From: Romboutsia timonensis
Lineage (GTDB): Bacteria; Bacillota; Clostridia; Peptostreptococcales; Peptostreptococcaceae
Direction: 5' to 3'
Assembly (NCBI RefSeq): GCF_900106845.1
Contig: NZ_LT629850.1
Coordinates: 772,257 to 836,256 of the forward strand
Length of the DNA stretch: 64,000 nt
Positions 26,730-34,842 of the stretch are shown piece by piece (position 1 is the first letter of the stretch; every line of letters starts with the position of its first letter). The position numbers and the translations under genes are program-made. Under the pieces are notes generated by a model. The model ran no database searches and was not told the DNA's origin. It saw only the letters and a program-made list of their open reading frames with translations.

Positions 26730-28724
26730 ATGAATAAGACAATAGGAATACTTGCACATGTAGACTGTGGGAAAACCACATTTTGTGAACAACTTCTTTA
26801 TCATACAAATGCAATAAGAAAAAGAGGTAGAGTTGATAATAAAGATACATTTTTAGATAATCATGATATAGAAAAACAAAGAGGGATAACAATATTTTCA
26901 GAACAAGCAACATTTAAATATAATGAATCTAATTATTATTTAATAGACACACCAGGACATATAGATTTCTCTCCAGATATGGAAAGATCTATTAGCATAA
27001 TGGATTATGCTGTAATTATAATAAGTGCAATAGAAAAAGTTCAATCACATACTAAGACAGTTTTTAGATTACTTAGAAAGTATAATGTTCCTACTATATT
27101 TTTTGTAAATAAAATAGATAGAGAAGGAGCTAACTTAGATGAAGTTATAAGTGATATAAAAAATAGTTTAACTAGTGATGTTATAAATATAAGTAATAAT
27201 TTAAATTTAGATTTAGAAAATATTTTAAATGAAGATATTATAGAATTTATAGCTGAAAGAGATGATTATTTATTTGAACGATATTTAGAAGAAGATTATG
27301 ATAAAGATTTATGGATAGATAGTATAAAAAAAATGGTAAAAGAATCTAAGATTTATCCATTAATGTATGGTTCAGCACTACAAGATATTGGAATAAATGA
27401 ATTTATTAAAAGATTAGATTACTTAACTCATACAAATTATAACAAAGAAGATGACTTTATAGGTAAAGTATATAAGGTTAAATATGATGATAATAAAAAT
27501 AGAGTTACATATATAAAAGCTTTACAAGGGAGCATTAAGGTTAAAGATGAAGTAAATTATAGCCAGGGAAATAATGTAAATGAAAAGATAAATGAAATAA
27601 GGATATATAACTCTAACAAATATACATCTGTAAATGAAGTTTACGCAGGAGAAGTTTTTGCTGTATGTGGATTAAGTGAAGCAAAAATTGGTGATTTTGT
27701 ATTAAGTCCTAATATACCAAAAGTTAATTTAGATAAATTAAAAGTAAAAAATAATCTAGAAATGGTTCCAACACTAAAATCTAAGGTTATATTTGATAAT
27801 AGTTTAAATATAAGAGAGGTATTAGGAGACTTTAATATATTAAATAATGAAGAACCAGCATTAAATGTAGTTTGGGATGAAACATTAAAGGAAATACATA
27901 TTCATGCTATGGGAAAAATACAACTTGAAATATTAAAGGCTATAGTGAAAAATAGATTTAATATTGATGTTGAATTTGGTCCATGTGAAATACTTTATAA
28001 AGAAACAATAGAAAGTGAAACAATTGGATATGGTCATTTTGAACCATTAGGTCATTATGCTGAAGTACATTTAAGGATTACTCCAAGTGATAGAAATAGT
28101 GGGATAAGTTTTGATAGTACTGCCCATGTTGATGATTTAATTTTAGGTCATCAAAATTTAGTTAAGACTCATATATTTGAAAAGAATCATAAGGGAATAT
28201 TAGGAGGGTATCCTTTAACTGATGTAAATATAACATTACTTACAGGTAGAGCTCATAATAAACATACTAGTGGTGGAGACTTTAGAGAAGCTACTTTTAG
28301 AGCTTTAAGACAAGGTCTTGAAAATACTAAAAACATATTACTTGAGCCTTATTATAAATTTAGTATAGAAATAGATATTGATTATGTTGGAAGAGTTATG
28401 TCTGATATTTCTAAAATGAGTGGTGAATTTGAACCTCCTATTATTAATGAGAATTTAGCTATAGTAAATGGAAGAGGTCCAGTAGCTACATTTATGGATT
28501 ATTCTCTTGAAATTGTATCTTTTAGTAAGGGAACAGGTTCTATTAGTTACATATTTGATGGATATGATATATGTCATAATACTGAATATGTATTAGAAAA
28601 AAGAAATTATGATAAAGATAGTGATATAGAGTATACTTCTAATTCTATATTTTGTTCTAAGGGACAAGCATATGTTGTAAAAGGAAATGAAGCAAAAAAT
28701 CATATGCATTGTCTAGATAAATAG
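26730..28724 (+). CDS. Tet(M)-like ribosomal protection GTPase
   Basis: A 664-residue translational GTPase of the size and layout of Tet(M)/Tet(O). G1 is AHVDCGKTT (9-17, with Cys in place of the usual Ala), G2 lies in RGIT (51-54), G3 is DTPGH (73-77) and G4 is NKID (127-130). The stretch PTIFFVNKID and the C-terminal FEPPIINENLA region, with a domain V-like fold, resemble the ribosomal-protection group more than EF-G itself. Such proteins displace tetracycline from the ribosome. The sequence is divergent and sits among housekeeping genes, so intrinsic resistance or a different ribosome role are both possible. RBS AGAGGTGA. Confidence 0.72.
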   Translation: MNKTIGILAHVDCGKTTFCEQLLYHTNAIRKRGRVDNKDTFLDNHDIEKQRGITIFSEQATFKYNESNYYLIDTPGHIDFSPDMERSISIMDYAVIIISAIEKVQSHTKTVFRLLRKYNVPTIFFVNKIDREGANLDEVISDIKNSLTSDVINISNNLNLDLENILNEDIIEFIAERDDYLFERYLEEDYDKDLWIDSIKKMVKESKIYPLMYGSALQDIGINEFIKRLDYLTHTNYNKEDDFIGKVYKVKYDDNKNRVTYIKALQGSIKVKDEVNYSQGNNVNEKINEIRIYNSNKYTSVNEVYAGEVFAVCGLSEAKIGDFVLSPNIPKVNLDKLKVKNNLEMVPTLKSKVIFDNSLNIREVLGDFNILNNEEPALNVVWDETLKEIHIHAMGKIQLEILKAIVKNRFNIDVEFGPCEILYKETIESETIGYGHFEPLGHYAEVHLRITPSDRNSGISFDSTAHVDDLILGHQNLVKTHIFEKNHKGILGGYPLTDVNITLLTGRAHNKHTSGGDFREATFRALRQGLENTKNILLEPYYKFSIEIDIDYVGRVMSDISKMSGEFEPPIINENLAIVNGRGPVATFMDYSLEIVSFSKGTGSISYIFDGYDICHNTEYVLEKRNYDKDSDIEYTSNSIFCSKGQAYVVKGNEAKNHMHCLDK

Positions 28725-28755
28725 TATTATAAAACATTAATTTTAGGAGATAAAT

Positions 28756-29517
28756 ATGAACAAAAGAAAATATATAATGTTTACTATGATTATTATAGGT
28801 GCATTATCTATATTTGAATGGGGAATTAGTTTTTCATCTATATTTTTAATAGTATCTATGACACTTGTATATATAGTTTTTACTATGAAAGATTTATGTA
28901 GTAAAAATAAATATTTAAAGATGATTTATAATATATACAAAGTTATAATAATTATATTTGTATCTTCATTTGTATTATTAGAAGGGTTGATACTTTTCAA
29001 TATAAATGAAACAAAAGATGTAGATAAAGTAGATAATATAGATACAATGATAGTTCTTGGGGCTAAGGTAAATGGCACTGAAGTTTCTAATACATTAAAA
29101 TTAAGACTTGATAAGGCTACAGAGTATTACAACAAACATAAATCTGTAAATATAATAGTATCTGGAGGTCAAGGTAATGATGAAAATATTACTGAGGCTT
29201 TAGCAATGAAAAATTATTTGGTATCTAATGGAGTTAATATAAATAATATTATAGAAGAAAATAAAGCTACTACTACATTAGAAAATATTATATATAGTAA
29301 AAAAATACTAGATGATATGAATAATAAAGGAAAGGTACTTATAGTGACTAGTGATTATCACTTATTTAGAGGAAGACTTATTGCTAGTATTTTAGGTATA
29401 GAAAATGAAGGTCTTTGTTCTATTAGTTCAATATCGGGGAGACTATATTATATGATACGAGAATATCCAACTAGTATTATAGATTTAGTTAAAAGTATAG
29501 AATATGCTTATTTATAA
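28756..29517 (+). CDS. YdcF/SanA-family membrane protein (DUF218)
   Basis: A 253-residue protein with two or three N-terminal membrane helices (7-25, 28-45, 56-78). A DUF218 domain follows: DTMIVLGAKVNGTEVSNTLK, IIVSGGQGNDENITEA, NKATTTLENI and VTSDYHLFRGR, the four conserved motifs in order. The family is linked to envelope integrity and perhaps binds a nucleotide-like ligand, but the reaction is not known. It follows the Tet-like gene by 31 bases with RBS TTAGGAG and probably shares its transcript. Confidence 0.85.
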   Translation: MNKRKYIMFTMIIIGALSIFEWGISFSSIFLIVSMTLVYIVFTMKDLCSKNKYLKMIYNIYKVIIIIFVSSFVLLEGLILFNINETKDVDKVDNIDTMIVLGAKVNGTEVSNTLKLRLDKATEYYNKHKSVNIIVSGGQGNDENITEALAMKNYLVSNGVNINNIIEENKATTTLENIIYSKKILDDMNNKGKVLIVTSDYHLFRGRLIASILGIENEGLCSISSISGRLYYMIREYPTSIIDLVKSIEYAYL

Positions 29518-29583
29518 AAACATATAATATTAAATTTTTTCATATTATTTATAGATATTATTTTAATTTATAGGAGTAATAAT

Positions 29584-30624
29584 ATGAAAAGAGATGAAAA
29601 ATATTTTAAGGGGTGTATACTAGGTGGAGCTATAGGCGATGCTTTAGGTCGCCCTATTGAGTTAAAAAAGCTTAAAGAGATTAAAGCTACATATGGAAGT
29701 AAAGGAATAAATAATTTAACTCTAAATGATAAAGGAATTGCAGAAATAACTGATGATACCCAAATGACTTTATTTACTGCAGAAGGAATATTAAGAGCAA
29801 ATTGTAAAAATGGAAGATGCTATATACCAGCTGTAGTATACAATGCATATTTAAGATGGTACTCTACACAAAGAAATATAGATACAAGGGGATATGATGA
29901 GTGCACATATAATAGCTATCTATTAAAATATGATGAGTTATATGAAGATAGAGGTGCAGGAAATACTTGTTTAACTTCATTAAGCAAAGAGGAAATTGGA
30001 AGTATAAAAAATCCTATAAATAACAGTAAAGGATGCGGTGGAGTTATGAGAGTAGCACCAATAGGCCTTGTTTATAACAAGAAAGAAGCATTTAGATTAG
30101 GTTGTGATTGTGCAGCATTAACCCATGGACATCCAAGTGGATATATTAGTGGGGGAATGTTATCTTGTATAATATCATGTATTATTGAAGGAATGGAAAT
30201 TGATGAAGCTATAAATTGTGCTATAACATTTTCAAAAGATATGGATGGATATTGTGAGTGTGTAGAGACAATAGAAAAAGCAGTTAAACTTTCTAAAGAT
30301 GACTTAGTAGATACAGATGCTATAAGAATGATTGGTGAAGGATGGACTTCAGATGAGGTATTAGCTATAGCTATTTATAGTAGTTTAAAATATAAGGATG
30401 ACTTTAAAAAAGCATTAATTTGTTCAGTTAACCATGATGGGGATAGTGATAGTACTGGAGCTATTTGCGGTAATATTTTAGGTGCATACTTGGGTATTGA
30501 TAATATACCTAAATAATGGATTGATGTAATTGAGCTTAAAGATTTATTAGAGAATATTTCAATTGATTTATTAACTGGATATGAAGAAAGTGAAGAGTGG
30601 TTTGAGAAGTATCTTGAAAACTAA
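29584..30624 (+). pseudogene. ADP-ribosylglycohydrolase family protein with in-frame TAA near the C-terminus
   Basis: The open part (29584-30516, 310 residues) has all the family metal sites. GGAIGDALGRPIE and TDDTQMT (Asp57, Asp58) lie near the start, HGHPSGYISGG is central, and NHDGDSDSTGAICGN lies late. These enzymes remove ADP-ribose from proteins or small molecules using Mg2+. At 30514-30516 TAA interrupts the frame. Reading on in the same frame gives 35 more sensible codons, WIDVIELKDLLEN through EEWFEKYLEN, ending at TAA 30622-30624. That is the tail length and composition typical of the family (IP-x-x-W...). One base change (AAA to TAA) explains it. The shortened protein may still work, since all metal ligands precede the stop. 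Confidence 0.75.
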
Positions 30625-30916
30625 GTAGAAATATGGCGAATTACAATAATTTACAATAGGTTATGGATATGATAATATAAATATATGTTGTTGTGTGTTT
30701 ATTAGCTCTAATGGTAAATAGAGTTAACTCTTCCTAAAGTATAGATTTATAACTTTAGGATGGTCATCAATCTCCAAAAAAAGTGTGTTTAATTGTGCGA
30801 TAAGAAGAAGGTATAGAAATATGCCTTCTTTTTATTTTATAATATATAATCACAGGATAATTAAAAAAGCATATTTTAGTATAAGTGAAATAAAAAATAT
30901 TTTAAGAGGTGATATA
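30625..30916. other. gene-free interval with a candidate structured RNA
   Basis: About 290 bases after the ADP-ribosylglycohydrolase frame. It holds a cluster of stems at 30706-30760 and a terminator at 30805-30838 upstream of the small gene at 30917. No open frame of note. Confidence 0.45.
30690..30838 (+). ncRNA. candidate small structured RNA or leader
   Basis: Three stems in a row: CTCT/AGAG with a tRNA-D-loop-like AATGGTAAAT loop (30706-30723), the palindrome GAGTTAACTC (30721-30730), and a 9-bp hairpin TCCTAAAGT/ACTTTAGGA (30732-30760). A terminator-like hairpin AAGAAGG/CCTTCTT plus T run (30805-30838) closes the unit before the gene at 30917. It could be a free small RNA or an attenuating leader. 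No known RNA family was recognised, and the ends are uncertain. Confidence 0.3.
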
Positions 30917-31192
30917 ATGAGTTGTTGTTCATATACGATAGGAACTATTGTAGATATAAGTGATATTATGAATCAGCCCTATAAATTTATAACAATAGGT
31001 AAAGTACCAGGTGATATATATACTTATACTAGGTTAGTACACAGCGAAGAAACTATAATATTAGATCATGAATACAATGAAATAGGTATTGAGGATTTAA
31101 AGGTAGGGGATACTATTGTTGCATTTCATTCTAATGCAATGACAATGAGTATACCGCCTCAAACGTCAGTATTTATTATAGAGGTAAAATAA
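30917..31192 (+). CDS. small beta-rich protein of unknown function
   Basis: A 91-residue protein starting at MSCCSYTIG; AGAGGTGA sits just upstream and decides this start over earlier in-frame codons inside the terminator hairpin. The sequence alternates short strands (GTIVDISDI, KFITIGKVPG, TIILDHEYNEIG, VGDTIVAFHS, TSVFIIEVK), which suggests a small beta-barrel like an OB-fold. Its only cysteines are the CC pair at 3-4. No signal peptide. It ends at a bidirectional terminator shared with the ABC transporter gene. Function unknown. Confidence 0.6.
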   Translation: MSCCSYTIGTIVDISDIMNQPYKFITIGKVPGDIYTYTRLVHSEETIILDHEYNEIGIEDLKVGDTIVAFHSNAMTMSIPPQTSVFIIEVK

Positions 31193-31236
31193 AACTGTAG
31201 GTAAGTTTGTATTTATACAAACCTACTTACAGTTTA
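31192..31236. terminator. bidirectional terminator between the small gene and the ABC transporter
   Basis: A 20-bp stem AAACTGTAGGTAAGTTTGTA pairs with TACAAACCTACTTACAGTTT (one bulge), with T residues downstream. Confidence 0.85.
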
Positions 31237-31281
31237 TTATTTCTCTTTTTCATCTATAAAACTTTTTAAATTTACTATGTA

Positions 31282-32979
31282 TTATACTAAATCGCTAGCA
31301 ACTTCAAATGCAAAATTTTTAGATTCCTCAATTAAATTTCCATCTTCAAGTCTTAATATTCTATCACAAATAGCTAAGGCACCCGGTCTGTGAGTTATAA
31401 TAATACAAGTTGGTTTGTGTTCTAAATTTTTAATAGATTTTAAAACATTAATCTCAGTTTTTGCATCAAGAGCAGAAGTTGCCTCATCTAGTATAAGAAT
31501 AGGGCGAGTTCTTAAGAAAGACCTAGCAATTGATATTCTTTGAGCCTGACCTTCAGATAAACCAAAGCCTTTTTCACCTAAAACTGTATCAAACTTATCA
31601 TCAAGTTCACTTATAAAATCAAAGGCATAAGCATTAATACAAGCTTTTTTAATTTCTTCATAAGTAGCATCAATATTTCCATAAGTTATATTTTCTTTTA
31701 CAGTACCTGAAAATAAAGTATTGCCTTGAGGAATGTAAGATATAAGGTTTCTATGGTCTTTAGTAATTTTCTCAGAAATATTATCTGTACTAATAGATAA
31801 GCTACCTTCATTTGGACTTAAAAGAGAAAGTAATAACTTAATCATAGTAGTTTTACCTTGACCAGAAGGTCCAACTAAAGCAATAGTTTCACCAGGATTT
31901 ATAGTACATGATACATTTTTTAAAACAGGACTATCTTCTTTGTATCCAAAAGTAACATTATTAAACTCTATTGAAGGGTAGCTATAACTATCTATATCTA
32001 ATAAACCACTTCCTTCCTCTAAGGCCATTTCCTCTAACTCCATAAGACGTTCACATGCTGCAAGAGTAGTGATAATAGGAGAATAACACCCTGCAAGACT
32101 TGATAAAGGAGATCTTACTTTATTAAATAATTGAAGAAGGGCTGTCATAGTACCAAAAGTAATAGCACCACTAACAAGATTTAATGCACCCCATGCAAAT
32201 ACAATAAAATAAAGTCCTGAAGAACCTATAGAAAAGGCTATACCAACTAAAGAGCTAAATAAAGTTTGTTTAAACAAAAGTTTAAATTTTTCAGATTGTA
32301 ACTTAGTTAAATTAGATATAGTTCTTTTTTCAGCACAGAATGTCTTAACTATCATAAGGTTTTGTATAGATTCTTGAACAAAGGAATTATACTTTATGCT
32401 TTGATCTTGAATGTCTTTGTAAAACTTTTTGATTCTTGTTCCTAAAAGCTTATTCATAATAAGAAGCATTGGAAAAACTAAAACAGTGAAAACTGCAATA
32501 AATGGATTAATACTAAGTAATGTAAAAAATGAAATAATCAAAGTTATACTAGAATATATCATTGATGGAACAGTGCCACATATAAAACCATTTATAGTAG
32601 AAGTATCACTAGTTATTCTAGTTAAAAGTCCAACACTGTGATATTTTGAATTTGCCATGTACTCACTATAAGTAACATGAGAGAAAAACTTTTTTTGAAG
32701 CTCATTATATATTTTGTTATTAGTGTAAGTTGATAAAAGAGAGTTTATAGTACCAAAGACTAAGTTAAATATTATTATAGCTACCATAACAGTAAGCCAT
32801 TTAATAACAATATTAACTTGGCCACTAGTTGCAGCATCTATAAGGTTTTTTGAAATCATAGTATTATAAACACCAACAGCAGATGTAATAGAGCCTATTA
32901 TTACACTTATAATAAGAGTTGGGTAAGCTGGTTTTCCTTGAGAGAAAATCCATTTAAGTTTTTTTAAAGTTTCTTTCAT
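31282..32979 (-). CDS. ABC exporter, fused permease and ATPase
   Basis: A 565-residue half-transporter starting at MKETLKK, since the in-frame GTG three codons earlier lies in the ribosome site TAGGTGA. Six membrane segments occupy residues about 15-300. The ATPase domain has Walker A GPSGQGKTT, Q-loop SYIPQGN, signature LSEGQAQR (Glu for the usual Gly), Walker B LILDEATSALD and the switch His in IITHRPG. Homodimers of this type export drugs, lipids or peptides. It stands alone facing away from the capsule operon, so the substrate is not suggested by context. Confidence 0.9.
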   Translation of the reverse strand: MKETLKKLKWIFSQGKPAYPTLIISVIIGSITSAVGVYNTMISKNLIDAATSGQVNIVIKWLTVMVAIIIFNLVFGTINSLLSTYTNNKIYNELQKKFFSHVTYSEYMANSKYHSVGLLTRITSDTSTINGFICGTVPSMIYSSITLIISFFTLLSINPFIAVFTVLVFPMLLIMNKLLGTRIKKFYKDIQDQSIKYNSFVQESIQNLMIVKTFCAEKRTISNLTKLQSEKFKLLFKQTLFSSLVGIAFSIGSSGLYFIVFAWGALNLVSGAITFGTMTALLQLFNKVRSPLSSLAGCYSPIITTLAACERLMELEEMALEEGSGLLDIDSYSYPSIEFNNVTFGYKEDSPVLKNVSCTINPGETIALVGPSGQGKTTMIKLLLSLLSPNEGSLSISTDNISEKITKDHRNLISYIPQGNTLFSGTVKENITYGNIDATYEEIKKACINAYAFDFISELDDKFDTVLGEKGFGLSEGQAQRISIARSFLRTRPILILDEATSALDAKTEINVLKSIKNLEHKPTCIIITHRPGALAICDRILRLEDGNLIEESKNFAFEVASDLV

Positions 32980-33395
32980 TTGATTCACCTAAATTCTAAT
33001 ATAATTAATCTAAATAATAAAAAATTTTAAGTAATAATATATTTAAACTAAGTCAATATTAACACCTATTATAAAATTTATATATAAATTAAGAGTATAA
33101 AAGATATTACACAAAGGTATAAGAGGTTTAAATATGACTAATTTAAAAAGATTAATTTAATAGATAAATATAAAAATTTAATAAGAAAGTATTGTAATAA
33201 AAATAGCTATGTAATCATAGCTATTTTTTATATACATTACTCAATAGTAGTAGAAAAGTATAATAGTCAATACTCTACCATAAGTATTACTAAAATAATA
33301 CCCATGATATATATATATCGAGAGGAACAAATAATACAATAATTAATAAATATTTAGAAATTTTCTTAAAAGTATAAACGAAAGAGGTGAACAAA
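32980..33395. other. promoter region of the polysaccharide operon, with an upstream terminator
   Basis: About 415 bases between the divergent ABC transporter and the first polysaccharide gene. It contains a strong hairpin with T run (33199-33230), a possible -10 box GTATAATAG near 33255, and a GTATTACTAAAATAATAC hairpin near 33283-33300. The hairpin might be an attenuator or the end of a short transcript. No gene is seen. Confidence 0.5.
33199..33230 (+). terminator. terminator or attenuator upstream of the polysaccharide operon
   Basis: AAAAATAGCTATG / CATAGCTATTTTTT hairpin with five-base loop. It is plus-oriented but no gene precedes it on that strand, so it would end a short leader or small RNA starting after about 33000. 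Confidence 0.65.
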
Positions 33396-34067
33396 ATGGA
33401 AGAAAGTATAGATTTAAGAGAGTACTTTACTATTATAAAAAAGCGATTTTGGATTATTATACTCACAACAGCAATATCAGTTGGAATATCAGTGATAATG
33501 GTTAATCTTAATAAAATACAACGTTATAAAGCTCAAACAACGTTGATAGTAAATGTTGAAAATTATGAAAATCAATCAATGCTTACAGGTTATCAAATCT
33601 CAGAAGGAGAAAAACTAGCAAGCTTGTATGGGGAGATTATTAAATCTAGATCAGTACTAAAGCCTGTAATAGAAAAATTGAATTTAGAAATGAGCCCTCA
33701 ACAGTTAGCTGGTATGATAAATGTATCTCAAGTTGAAGAGACGCATATAATGAACTTATCAGTTACAGATACAGATCCAGACAGGGCAAAGGACATTGCA
33801 AACACAATACCAGGAGTATTTACTGAGGAAGTAAAAAGAACTATAAAAGCAAATGGTGTGGAAGTATTAGATGAATCATTAGGAGGATATCCAATAGCAT
33901 CAAATAATTCAAGGAAAGTAGCAATTGCTGGTGTACTTGGAGTTATGATAGGAGTATTTATAATATTTTTAATAGAGTATTTAGATAACAAGGTAAAGAC
34001 ACCACAAGATATGGAAAAATACTTTAACATACCAGTATTAGGGGTTATACCAAATGAAAATAAGTAA
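33396..34067 (+). CDS. Wzz/CpsC-like chain-length and kinase-activator protein
   Basis: A 223-residue protein starting at MEESIDLREYF; AGAGGTGA lies directly upstream and contains an in-frame GTG that is not the start. One helix near residue 18-40 and another near 168-190 bracket an external domain of about 125 residues, as in Wzz/CpsC. A Pro-rich turn follows the extracellular part. In Gram-positive bacteria this protein sets polymer length and activates the separate tyrosine kinase encoded next. First gene of a 21-gene operon. Confidence 0.88.
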   Translation: MEESIDLREYFTIIKKRFWIIILTTAISVGISVIMVNLNKIQRYKAQTTLIVNVENYENQSMLTGYQISEGEKLASLYGEIIKSRSVLKPVIEKLNLEMSPQQLAGMINVSQVEETHIMNLSVTDTDPDRAKDIANTIPGVFTEEVKRTIKANGVEVLDESLGGYPIASNNSRKVAIAGVLGVMIGVFIIFLIEYLDNKVKTPQDMEKYFNIPVLGVIPNENK

Positions 34068-34081
34068 ATAAGGGGGATACA

Positions 34082-34807
34082 ATGAAAAAAATAATAACTA
34101 TAAGTAATCCCAAATCCCCTATATCAGAATCTTATAGAGGGATAAGAACGAGCATACAGTTTTCAAATTTAGATAAAAACATAAAAGTTATAAATGTAAC
34201 TAGTAGCAAACAGGGAGAAGGGAAAACAACTATATTATCAAATTTAGCAACAACATTTGCAAATTTAGAAAAAAAGGTTTTAATACTAGATGGAGACTTA
34301 AGAAATCCAACTATTCATAAAATATTTGAACTATCAAATGTTTGTGGACTTACTGATGTACTTTTAGAAGAGAAGAGTTTTGAAGAATGTGTACACTGCA
34401 CAGATACAAAAAATTTACATATATTAACTTGTGGAACAATACCTCCAAACCCATCTGAATTATTAGCATCTAACAAGATGACTGAGTTTATAAATAAGTT
34501 AAAAGAAAACTATGACTATGTATTTATAGACACACCACCAATAGGAGTTGTTACAGATGCTGGAATAATATCAACTTATAGTGATGGATGTGTATTTGTC
34601 GTTGGTGCTAAGGAAGTTGAAATTGAAATGGTTAAAATTTCAATAGAGAGATTAGAAAATGTGGGAGCAAATATATTAGGAAGTATACTTAATAAGTTTG
34701 AAGTAAGTAAAAATAGCTCAAATTACTATAATAACTATTATAAGGAAGATAATACACATAAAAAATTAAGATTTAAAATAAGACAAAAAAGAAACAAAGA
34801 AGAATAA
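34082..34807 (+). CDS. CpsD/CapB-type tyrosine kinase (BY-kinase)
   Basis: A 241-residue ATPase. Walker A is SSKQGEGKTT (41-50), Walker A' is VLILDGDLR (66-74) and Walker B is VFIDTPP (147-153). The C-terminus has the tyrosine cluster NYYNNYY (Tyr215, 216, 219, 220), the usual autophosphorylation tail. It pairs with the preceding Wzz-like protein to control polymer length and export at the membrane. No PHP-type or low-molecular-weight tyrosine phosphatase that would reverse it is present in the operon. Confidence 0.92.
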   Translation: MKKIITISNPKSPISESYRGIRTSIQFSNLDKNIKVINVTSSKQGEGKTTILSNLATTFANLEKKVLILDGDLRNPTIHKIFELSNVCGLTDVLLEEKSFEECVHCTDTKNLHILTCGTIPPNPSELLASNKMTEFINKLKENYDYVFIDTPPIGVVTDAGIISTYSDGCVFVVGAKEVEIEMVKISIERLENVGANILGSILNKFEVSKNSSNYYNNYYKEDNTHKKLRFKIRQKRNKEE

Positions 34808-34842
34808 TTAGTATATAAATTATTTCAAAGGAGGGAGCGTTA

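Noticed and set aside
30704-30777. tRNA gene suggested by a D-arm-like CTCT-AATGGTAAAT-AGAG and a T-arm-like GGTCATCAATC
   Set aside because: The anticodon arm does not pair properly and no 7-bp acceptor stem can be formed, so at most a decayed or unrelated structured RNA.
33134-33160. Eight-codon frame MTNLKRLI with AAGAGG in front, before the hairpin at 33199, as a leader-peptide attenuator
   Set aside because: Too short and without a run of regulatory codons. The distance to the hairpin and the lack of an alternative pairing give no support.
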